In this document: in pieces, positions 1 to 4,975 of the stretch
How positions within the stretch are numbered: the stretch's first letter is position 1
How the letters are laid out: every line of letters begins with the position of its first letter
From: JBDREC01 sp043820105 [NCBI: Pseudomonadota bacterium]
Lineage (GTDB): Bacteria > Bdellovibrionota_F > JAHFAK01
Assembly (NCBI GenBank): GCA_043820105.1
Contig: JBDREC010000020.1
Span: 1 to 5,814 of the forward strand
Length of the DNA stretch: 5,814 nt
Reading direction: 5' to 3'
Translations under genes and position numbers: made by a program
The notes under the pieces: generated by a model
Database searches by the model: none
Told to the model about the DNA's origin: nothing
Seen by the model: only the letters and a program-made list of their open reading frames with translations

Positions 1-188
1 CTCTTCCTGAATTTTTCTACCCGGCCCAAAGCATCAACCATCTTTTCTTTGCCTGTGTAGAATGGATGGCACTTGGAACAGATTTCAACTTCAATAGATT
101 CTTTAGTTGAACCAACGATAAAAGTATTGCCGCAGGCGCAGCGCACTTGTGCGCGAGGATAATATTTTGGATGGATATCTTTTTTCAT
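1..188 (-). CDS. rpmE: 50S ribosomal protein L31 (bL31), partial at left edge
   Basis: Reading the minus strand from the ATG at 188 gives 62 codons before the window ends, starting [20 protein letters not shown]. This is the classic amino terminus of bacterial ribosomal protein L31, which sits on the large subunit and takes part in an intersubunit bridge. Four cysteines (C17, C19, C37, C40) form the zinc-binding set of the zinc-containing L31 type, and the later [15 protein letters not shown] segment is also typical of the family. The carboxyl end, usually a few to some tens of residues more, lies outside the window. The start codon overlaps the stop codon of the upstream UMP kinase gene by four bases (ATGA), so translational coupling is likely. 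An AAAGGT stretch upstream is too far away to be a convincing ribosome binding site. Family identity is secure. Confidence 0.95.
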   Translation of the reverse strand, partial: MKKDIHPKYYPRAQVRCACGNTFIVGSTKESIEVEICSKCHPFYTGKEKMVDALGRVEKFRK

Positions 189-877
189 GAAATGATTGTA
201 CCTTTAAACTTCTTATTTGTCAAAACATTTTCCAGGTTTTTTAAATCTGTTCCTTTGGCCACAACTACTGTAAGACCTATTTCCTGGGCTTTTTTAGCTG
301 CTATGGGGTCAAAAGGCGCTGACATGCCGGGGATCCATTTGGAGCCGATAAGTTTGCGGTAGTCATGCCACTTTATTTCTTTGATTGCCTTAGCCGTTGG
401 ATTCAAAGCAATGTCTTTCTCGTGGACATAAGCAATATTCGAAGCATTGATAACCATTTTTGTTTTAAACCTTTCTGCCAGTAAAACAGCGATATAGTCT
501 GTTGACCATCCAGGCCGCCAGCCAGAGGCTATAAAAAGCTTGTATTTGTCTCCTTCCATTTCTTTGTATGGGCTATCCAGAACAATCGGATAAGCTTGTT
601 TTTTAAAGATTGTCCTTAAGAGGTGGGCGTTGAAGCGGGTAGCGTGTATTCCTAGCCAGTCCTTGTCTTCGTCAGAAACCTGGGCGATTTCGCCGGCTGC
701 TTTTTGATAGTTGCGGGCAACAGCTCCGCCGCCGGCCACCACGATGAATTTGTAGTTTTTTTCAAGAAACTTCAAAATAAATTCCTTAAACTGCTTAAGG
801 AAATCAACTTGGATTTTACCCGGAACGATTATTGAACCCCCCAGGGAAATAACAATCGTTTTATTTTTGTTTTCCAT
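185..877 (-). CDS. pyrH: UMP kinase, archaeal-type (amino acid kinase family)
   Basis: This 230-residue protein is an amino acid kinase fold nucleotide kinase that converts UMP and ATP to UDP and ADP in cytosolic pyrimidine synthesis. Visible motifs in order: SLGGS near residues 11-15 (phosphate binding), [12 protein letters not shown] near 46-57, [17 protein letters not shown] near 119-135, [13 protein letters not shown] near 143-155, and [12 protein letters not shown] near 184-195. The short amino terminus and the GWRPGWSTD and SAPFDPIAA motifs match the archaeal-type UMP kinase branch (the TIGR02076-like group) better than the E. coli type. I chose the ATG at 877 because the family begins a few residues before SLGGS; a TTG at 925 would add 16 unlikely residues and start inside a hairpin next to the transposon palindrome. 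The gene overlaps rpmE downstream by ATGA. Its base composition looks somewhat richer in G and C than the plus-strand genes. Function is confident; assignment to the archaeal branch is from motif recognition only. Confidence 0.9.
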   Translation of the reverse strand: MENKNKTIVISLGGSIIVPGKIQVDFLKQFKEFILKFLEKNYKFIVVAGGGAVARNYQKAAGEIAQVSDEDKDWLGIHATRFNAHLLRTIFKKQAYPIVLDSPYKEMEGDKYKLFIASGWRPGWSTDYIAVLLAERFKTKMVINASNIAYVHEKDIALNPTAKAIKEIKWHDYRKLIGSKWIPGMSAPFDPIAAKKAQEIGLTVVVAKGTDLKNLENVLTNKKFKGTIIS

Positions 878-890
878 CTCTTTTATCTTA

Positions 891-920
891 TCATGTCTTG
901 TGGTCTTTTTGAAGACATGA
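891..920 (-). promoter_or_regulatory. Hairpin in the pyrH upstream region
   Basis: TCATGTCTT at 891-899 is perfectly complementary to AAGACATGA at 912-920, giving a 9-bp stem with a 12-base loop. On the minus strand a shorter alternative stem (GTCTT with the nearer AAGAC, 4-base loop) would use part of the same left arm, so the two folds exclude each other. The structure lies just upstream of the pyrH start and just outside the left transposon palindrome. No T-run follows on either strand, so it is not a standard terminator. It could be part of the pyrH control region or a remnant of the mobile element end; its role is unknown. Confidence 0.4.
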
Positions 921-925
921 GACAA

Positions 926-950
926 ATGTTAGACGTCCGACGTCTAACAT
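926..950. repeat. Left palindrome of the transposase element
   Basis: The arm ATGTTAGACGTC (926-937) and its reverse complement GACGTCTAACAT (939-950) flank a single central C at 938. Two further A-T pairs (924-925 with 951-952) extend the arms to 14 bp. Each arm ends in the self-complementary hexamer GACGTC, so the centre is two GACGTC sites one base apart. The right flank touches the TAA stop of the transposase. The long stem would form a strong hairpin in RNA or single-stranded DNA, but there is no adequate T-run for a standard terminator. Confidence 0.92.
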
Positions 951-1638
951 TTACTCTATAAGAAGATCTTGAATTAACGATTCTTTTAACTGAAGTTTTG
1001 CAGTGCTAGTTTTTATAAATTTATAATACTCATTAATACCGGAAAATTGATCAAGAATGATGTCCGGTTTTAAAAGTTTTCCCCAGCGATTATTTTTAGC
1101 AAAATCTTGATAGCTTGACCAAGGATAATTTATTTCTTTATTTTCCCATTGTTTTAATTCTCTTGGGTTGCGATGAATGTATGCTGAAAGATAAAGAAGT
1201 TGTTCGTTTGTTTCTACGCGTATCGCTCGAAAAGAACCTTGAAAAAGATGTCCCCTTTTTTTATATTTTGCGTTAAAGTATTTTGCATAGCCAGTTTGTA
1301 TCCGCTGAAGATAACGGGAAATACCATTGCCGTCATCAGTTTTTTCTTGAGTTAAAAGATGAAAATGGTTTGGCATAATAGTAAACGAATTTAATTCTGT
1401 AATTCTTTTGGCGATAATTTGGCGTACTATCTCTTCTGGCATATTAAATCGCGAATGCTTGAGAAAATAGGAACTCTGGCGGCTAATATTATAAAAAGAC
1501 AATGGAGCTTGGTATACAAGGATAAAAAAAAAGAAAACGGCTATAATCTCTTTCATCAAGAAAGATTGGAGTTTCGTTGTTGCTACGATTACAGATATGA
1601 TAATAATTATTTTGCGCAAACTTAAATTTCCTTATCAT
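951..1638 (-). CDS. REP-associated-type Y1 (HUH) transposase, interrupted by a one-base frameshift
   Basis: Two minus-strand frames together encode one protein. From the ATG at 1638, the first frame starts MIRKFKFAQNNYYHICNRSN and continues through IFLDERDYSRFL, the typical amino terminus of this transposase family, but it stops at 1491-1489 after 49 residues. The next frame carries the rest, to a TAA at 951-953. The frames join across a run of nine T on the coding strand (A at 1524-1532). Removing one T gives a continuous 228-residue protein. In that reconstruction the HUH metal-binding motif is MPNHFHLL (H91, H93), followed by KKRGHLFQGSF near 126-136 and YIHRNP near 153-158. Y153 is the likely catalytic tyrosine by comparison with E. 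coli REP-associated transposase. A TTG at 1619 in the second frame is an unlikely start because the residues after it are meaningless for the family. Whether this is a pseudogene, a sequencing error or slippage-dependent expression cannot be told from the sequence. Confidence 0.85.
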
Positions 1639-1652
1639 AATTATAACCTAAC

Positions 1653-1677
1653 ATGTTAGACGTCGGACGTCTAACAT
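1653..1677. repeat. Right palindrome of the transposase element
   Basis: The arm ATGTTAGACGTC (1653-1664), a central G at 1665 and the arm GACGTCTAACAT (1666-1677) form a perfect 12-bp-arm palindrome. It is identical to the reverse complement of the left copy, differing on the same strand only in the central base (G here, C there). The flanking bases do not pair, so the stem stays at 12 bp. It ends 11 bases before the DnaA-box-like 9-mer and about 20 bases before the -35 element of the greA promoter. It could therefore act as an upstream boundary for that transcription unit. Confidence 0.92.
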
Positions 1678-1687
1678 CGTCAATAGT

Positions 1688-1696
1688 TTATCCACA
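1688..1696 (+). promoter_or_regulatory. Perfect DnaA-box 9-mer (TTATCCACA)
   Basis: TTATCCACA matches the strict consensus DnaA box. It stands alone, one base before the -35 element of the greA promoter and just outside the right transposon palindrome. A single exact 9-mer can occur by chance in a window this size (a few percent, over both strands), and I see no cluster of boxes or AT-rich unwinding region that would suggest an origin. Possible roles are DnaA control of greA or none. Confidence 0.35.
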
Positions 1697-1697
1697 C

Positions 1698-1725
1698 TTG
1701 ACAATGTTTTGTATTTCATTATGAT
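1698..1725 (+). promoter_or_regulatory. Sigma70-like promoter for greA
   Basis: A perfect -35 hexamer TTGACA (1698-1703) is followed after 16 bases by TATGAT (1720-1725), one mismatch from the TATAAT consensus. A start about seven bases after the -10 would fall at 1731-1734, at or next to the greA ATG at 1734. There is no Shine-Dalgarno sequence before that ATG, which fits a leaderless or nearly leaderless mRNA. This is the clearest promoter in the window and probably drives greA, and perhaps part of the lysS-serS cluster by readthrough. Confidence 0.7.
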
Positions 1726-1733
1726 GGCTTAAT

Positions 1734-2186
1734 ATGGAAAAATATTTAACCCCCGAAGGGTTAGAAAAATTAAAAAAAGAATTAAACGATTTAAAAACAG
1801 TTAAACGGCAAGAGATTGCTGAAAAACTAGAGAAAGCTATTGCTTACGGTGATTTAACTGAAAACGCTGAATACCACGAAACAAAAGAAGCTCAAGGTTT
1901 TTTAGAAGGCCGCATTTTGGAATTAGAAAATTTACTTAACAACGCTGTAGTAGTTGAATCACAACAAAAGGGTGTAGCCCAGGTTGGTTCAACTATTTTA
2001 GTTCAAGCAGGAGCCAGCAAAGAAAAATTTAAGATTGTGGGTGCCCAAGAAGCCGATCCTTTAACTGGCAAGATTTCCGTTGATTCTCCTTTAGGTCAAG
2101 CTGTTTTTAACAAGAGTAAAGGCGCAGTTGTTCAAGTAATAACACCCGAAGGTAAGACTCAATATAAGATTATTAATATTGAATAA
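1734..2186 (+). CDS. greA: Transcription elongation factor GreA
   Basis: The 150-residue protein starts MEKYLTPEGLEKLKKELNDL, the standard GreA amino terminus. GreA enters the secondary channel of RNA polymerase and stimulates cleavage of the backtracked transcript 3' end, which rescues stalled complexes. Residues 1-75 form the antiparallel coiled coil. Its tip carries GDLTENAEYHETKEAQ (residues 39-54), with the acidic pair D40 and E43 that coordinates the catalytic metal. Residues from about 80 to 150 form the FKBP-like carboxyl domain (VGSTILVQ, ISVDSPLGQAVFNKSKGAVV). The length is slightly below the usual 155-160. The start is fixed by the family's conserved beginning, although no ribosome binding site precedes it and a promoter -10 box ends only eight bases upstream. 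It is the first gene of the plus-strand group, and a probable weak terminator follows it. Confidence 0.96.
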   Translation: MEKYLTPEGLEKLKKELNDLKTVKRQEIAEKLEKAIAYGDLTENAEYHETKEAQGFLEGRILELENLLNNAVVVESQQKGVAQVGSTILVQAGASKEKFKIVGAQEADPLTGKISVDSPLGQAVFNKSKGAVVQVITPEGKTQYKIINIE

Positions 2187-2211
2187 ATAGAGCTAAAACA
2201 TTGTTTAATTT

Positions 2212-2233
2212 GAGCCTATGGACGGGCTCTTTT
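2212..2233 (+). terminator. Probable weak intrinsic terminator after greA
   Basis: GAGCC at 2212-2216 pairs with GGCTC at 2225-2229, and a T-G wobble can extend the stem to six pairs around a six-base loop. TTTT follows immediately, then CATTT. This looks like a short GC-rich intrinsic terminator 25 bases after the greA stop codon. Its stem is short, so partial readthrough into lysS is plausible. An in-frame ATG at 2218 lies in its loop, one reason not to use that ATG as the lysS start. Confidence 0.5.
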
Positions 2234-2268
2234 CATTTCGTTTAAAATCAAGTAATATTAAATTAGTT

Positions 2269-3615
2269 ATGCCAATATCCAATATTAGAAAAAGCAGGGT
2301 AAAAAAGCTCGAAGCGATTAGAGAGGCAGGGATTAATCCTTATCCCATTAAGGTTAATAGAACTCATTTAATTGAGGAGGTTTTAATAGGTTTTGAAAAA
2401 CTCTTTCAAGCTGGAACTAAAGTAAGTTTGGTTGGTCGGATTATGTCGATTAGAGAACATGGCGGTTCAACTTTCATTCATTTTGTAGACGGTACTGGTA
2501 AGATCCAAGCTTATTTTAAACAAGATAAACTTGGTCAGAAAGATTATAAGTTCTTCTTGGATAATTTTGATATTGGTGACTTCATCGAGATCGTCGGTGT
2601 TTTGTTTGAAACAAAAAAGGGAGAGAAAACTTTAGAAGTTGATACTTTTAAAATATTAACCAAATCTCTTTTGCCTTTACCCGAGAAATGGCATGGCTTG
2701 AAAGACGTTGAAGAAAGATTTAGAAAAAGATATTTAGATTTAATTATGAATCCTGAAGTGAAAGATAAGGTTAAAATGCGCAGTAAAGTGGTTCAAGAAT
2801 TGCGTACTATTTTAGCTAATCAAGGATTTTTAGAAGTAGAAACACCTATTTTACAACCTATTCCAGGGGGCGCCTTATCAAAACCATTTAAAACACACTT
2901 AAATGCTTTAAAGCTTGATTTGTATTTAAGAGTAGCGCCTGAACTTTATTTGAAGCGGCTACTTGTTGGTGGTTTCGAAAAGATTTATGAGATTGGTCGT
3001 TGTTTTCGCAATGAAGGCATGGATGCTTATCATAATCCTGATTTTACAATGATTGAGCTTTACTGGGCTTATCAGGATAGAGATAGCTTAATGAAGTTTA
3101 TCGAAAACCTTATCATTGATTTGGTGGAAAAAACCAAAGGTACTGACCAAATTACTTATCAAGGACAGCAGATTAATTTTAGAACGCCTTGGCAGAGAGT
3201 TAAATTTAAAGATTTAGTTAAAAAAACTAAAGGCAAAGATTTAGACGAATTATTTAAAGAAGCTGTTAAGAAAATTGTTCAACCAACTTTTATAATTGAT
3301 TACCCAATTGAAATGGCGTCTTTAGCTAAGGCCAAAGAAGAGAATCTTCAATATGCTGACAGATTTCAATTAATAATTGGGGGAATTGAATTAATGAACG
3401 GCTTTTCTGAATTAAATGATCCAATTGAGCAGTTAAAGCGCTTTAAGTCTAAATTAAGTCAGGATAGAATGGACAAAGACTTTATTGAAGCCTTAGAATA
3501 TGGCATGCCGCCAACCGCGGGCTTGGGCATGGGCATTGATAGATTAGTTATTCTTTTAACTGATTCGCACAGTTTAAGAGAAGCTATTATATTTCCGACA
3601 ATGCGACCTAAGTAA
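2269..3615 (+). CDS. lysS: Lysyl-tRNA synthetase, class II
   Basis: This 448-residue cytosolic enzyme attaches lysine to tRNA-Lys using ATP. The anticodon-binding OB fold covers about residues 50-120 (VSLVGRIMSIREHGGSTFIH). Class II motif 1 is around 185-208 (GFLEVETPILQPIPGGA, then KPFKTH). Motif 2 is around 236-267 (FEKIYEIGRCFRNEGMDAYH, then NPDFTMIELYWAY). Motif 3 is near 417-446 (GLGMGIDRLVILLTDSHSLR, then FPTMRPK). IIGGIELMNGFSELND near 369-384 is also diagnostic. It is shorter than the roughly 500 residues usual for bacterial LysRS, mainly because the stretch between motif 2 and QPTFIIDYP is compact. I prefer the ATG at 2269 (MPISNIRKSRVKKLEAIREA) over the in-frame ATG at 2218, whose extra 17 residues resemble nothing in the family and begin inside a terminator hairpin. 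No Shine-Dalgarno precedes either start. A weak promoter (TTTTCA 2230-2235, TAATAT 2253-2258) is possible. Confidence 0.96.
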   Translation: MPISNIRKSRVKKLEAIREAGINPYPIKVNRTHLIEEVLIGFEKLFQAGTKVSLVGRIMSIREHGGSTFIHFVDGTGKIQAYFKQDKLGQKDYKFFLDNFDIGDFIEIVGVLFETKKGEKTLEVDTFKILTKSLLPLPEKWHGLKDVEERFRKRYLDLIMNPEVKDKVKMRSKVVQELRTILANQGFLEVETPILQPIPGGALSKPFKTHLNALKLDLYLRVAPELYLKRLLVGGFEKIYEIGRCFRNEGMDAYHNPDFTMIELYWAYQDRDSLMKFIENLIIDLVEKTKGTDQITYQGQQINFRTPWQRVKFKDLVKKTKGKDLDELFKEAVKKIVQPTFIIDYPIEMASLAKAKEENLQYADRFQLIIGGIELMNGFSELNDPIEQLKRFKSKLSQDRMDKDFIEALEYGMPPTAGLGMGIDRLVILLTDSHSLREAIIFPTMRPK

Positions 3616-3622
3616 TTTAAAT

Positions 3623-3685
3623 ACTATGCTCGATATAAGAACCTTGCTTTTCAGCAAGAACCTTGAATCTCACTATGCTCGATAT
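3623..3685 (+). repeat. Direct repeats and possible 20-codon leader ORF before serS
   Basis: The 14-mer ACTATGCTCGATAT occurs at 3623-3636 and again at 3672-3685, where it contains the serS start codon. A second direct repeat, AAGAACCTTG, occurs at 3637-3646 and 3656-3665. Between its copies CTTGCT (3643-3648) and AGCAAG (3653-3658) can form a 6-bp hairpin with a 4-base loop. The first ATG (3626) opens a 20-codon frame beginning MLDIRTLLFSKN and ending at the TAA at 3686-3688, out of frame with serS and overlapping its first codons. The repeats are certain. A regulatory role or translation of the small frame is unproven. Confidence 0.55.
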
Positions 3686-4973
3686 TAAATTCATTAGAGA
3701 AAATTTAGAGAAGGTAAAGGATGCTTGTAAAAAGAAACAGGTTGATCTTGATATTGATAAATTATTGAATGTAGATAAAAAAAGACTAGGGCTGTTGCAA
3801 GCCCTTGAAGACATGAGAGCTCAAAAAAACAAAGCTAGTAAAGAAATTCAAAAGGCTAAAGATAAAGAAGAAAAAGAGATGATAATTTTAAAAATGCGGG
3901 AATTAGATACAAATTCAGATAGGGTCGCCGGTGATTTCAAAAAAATAGATGCAGAATTTAAAGAATTAATGTTGCAGGTTCCAAATATTATTTCTAAAGA
4001 TGTGCCAGTTGGTCCTGATTCAAAATCGAATAAAGAGATTAATAAATGGGGGAATATCCCAAAGTTTAATTTTAAAATTAAAGATCATATTAAATTAGGG
4101 AAAGAGTTAAATATTATTGATACTGAAGCTGGTGCGAAGACCGGAGGCTTTAGAGGATATTATCTTAAAAATGAGGCTGTTTTTTTACACTTAGCTTTGA
4201 TGTGGTACACCATAAATAAAATGAGGGAAAGAGAATTCGAACTATTTGTGCCGCCTACCCTTATTCGCGAATTTACCTTAATTGGCAGTGGTCATTTTCC
4301 AGCTGGCCGGGAAGAGGTATTCCATATAGGAAACCAAGGAAAGATTGAAAGCGAGGAAACAGCCAAAGAGCCTCTTTTTCTGGCTGGCACTGCTGAGCCG
4401 TCTTTATTGGCCTATTATGCTGATAAAATTTTAGATGAAAATGAATTGCCAATTAAAGCTTGTGGCATCTCTCAATGTTACAGATCAGAAATTGGCAGTT
4501 ACGGCAAAGATACTAAAGGATTGTATCGTGTTCACGAATTTATGAAAGTTGAACAAATAGTAATTTGCAAGGCTGATTTAAAGGAAGCAGAAAAATGGCA
4601 CGAAGAAATGCTGAAGATTGCCCGAGAAATATTGAAAGATTTAAAGTTGCCTCATCGGGTGGTGATTAATTCTAGTGGTGATATGGGTGTTGGTAAGTAT
4701 AAAATGTATGATATTGAAACCTGGATGCCATCTAGGAATGACTATGGTGAAACCCATTCTGATTCTAATATGACAGATTGGCAAACAAGAAGATTGAATA
4801 TTCGCTATCGTGAAAATGGCAGTAAAACTAAGTTTGCTTACGCTTTGAATAATACCGTTATTGCCAGCCCGAGAATTTTAATTGCAGTTTTAGAGAACTA
4901 TCAACAGAAAGACGGCAGTATTAAGGTTCCTAAAGTTTTGCAAAAATATACAGGATTTAAAAAGATAGGTTAA
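3675..4973 (+). CDS. serS: Seryl-tRNA synthetase, class II
   Basis: The 432-residue cytosolic enzyme charges tRNA-Ser with serine. Residues 1-105 form the long antiparallel coiled coil that grips the tRNA-Ser variable arm (rich in K and E, ending LMLQVPNIISKDVPVG). Then come the serine and ATP site elements: GTAEPSL near 238-244, motif 2 as QCYRSEIGSYGKDTKGLYRV near 267-286 followed by HEFMKVEQ, YDIETWMPSRNDYGETHSDS near 345-364, and motif 3 as LNNTVIASPRILIAVLENYQ near 391-410 with the conserved R400. The ending DGSIKVPKVLQKYTG is typical. I start at 3675 because MLDIKFIREN is the canonical SerRS beginning; the TTG at 3663 only adds four residues. No Shine-Dalgarno precedes it, and the same start context is duplicated 49 bases upstream. 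The next gene begins two bases after the stop codon, so the two are very likely co-transcribed. Confidence 0.97.
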   Translation: MLDIKFIRENLEKVKDACKKKQVDLDIDKLLNVDKKRLGLLQALEDMRAQKNKASKEIQKAKDKEEKEMIILKMRELDTNSDRVAGDFKKIDAEFKELMLQVPNIISKDVPVGPDSKSNKEINKWGNIPKFNFKIKDHIKLGKELNIIDTEAGAKTGGFRGYYLKNEAVFLHLALMWYTINKMREREFELFVPPTLIREFTLIGSGHFPAGREEVFHIGNQGKIESEETAKEPLFLAGTAEPSLLAYYADKILDENELPIKACGISQCYRSEIGSYGKDTKGLYRVHEFMKVEQIVICKADLKEAEKWHEEMLKIAREILKDLKLPHRVVINSSGDMGVGKYKMYDIETWMPSRNDYGETHSDSNMTDWQTRRLNIRYRENGSKTKFAYALNNTVIASPRILIAVLENYQQKDGSIKVPKVLQKYTGFKKIG

Positions 4974-4975
4974 AT

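Larger units (their letters stand above)
926..1677 (-). mobile_element. Palindrome-bracketed Y1 (HUH) transposase element, REP/IS200-like
   Basis: A transposase gene is bounded on each side by a 25-bp palindrome. The right-hand copy is the exact reverse complement of the left-hand copy, so the two also form terminal inverted repeats. The left palindrome touches the transposase stop codon; the right one ends 15 bases before the gene's ATG. Single-domain Y1 transposases act on single-stranded DNA hairpins at element ends and make no target duplication, and I see no flanking direct repeat outside the palindromes. The element lies between two divergently transcribed housekeeping units. This arrangement resembles an IS200-like element or a REP-associated transposase with its own REP-like hairpins. 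The exact ends are inferred from the repeats, so the true element could extend beyond them. Confidence 0.7.

Noticed and set aside
147-362. 71-codon plus-strand ORF across the pyrH/rpmE junction
   Set aside because: It is antisense to two well-recognised genes, and its translation looks like a shadow frame.
926-952. Left palindrome as an intrinsic terminator of the transposase
   Set aside because: The stem is strong, but only about three T follow it on the minus strand, and the right copy has no T-run on either side. A shared repeat role explains both copies better.
1419-1625. 68-codon plus-strand ORF opposite the transposase
   Set aside because: It lies antisense to the transposase amino-terminal region, whose minus-strand reading matches a known family. 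The plus-strand product has no recognisable features.
1640-1645. Perfect TATAAT on the minus strand just before the transposase ATG
   Set aside because: Initiation about seven bases downstream would fall inside the gene, after the ATG at 1638, and no -35 match sits at the right distance within the palindrome. Likely chance in AT-rich DNA.
1678-1733. Possible replication origin (DnaA-box 9-mer in AT-rich spacer)
   Set aside because: There is only one box, no repeated AT-rich unwinding motif, and no dnaA or dnaN nearby.
3616-3674. T-box riboswitch ahead of serS
   Set aside because: The spacer is about 59 bases, too short for a T-box leader, and it has no T-box consensus or terminator T-run.
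3617-3814. 65-codon minus-strand ORF over the serS start
   Set aside because: It is antisense to the serS coiled-coil region, and its serine/phenylalanine-rich product is typical of a complement shadow of K/E-rich coding sequence.
3957-4973. Unusual SerRS motif 3 (LNNT..ASPR instead of LNGSGLAVGR) and TAEPSL
   Set aside because: LN, the hydroxyl residue and the motif 3 arginine are kept. As far as I recall, the LNNT..(T/S)PR form also occurs in other bacterial SerRSs such as Thermus, so this is a family variant, not a defect.
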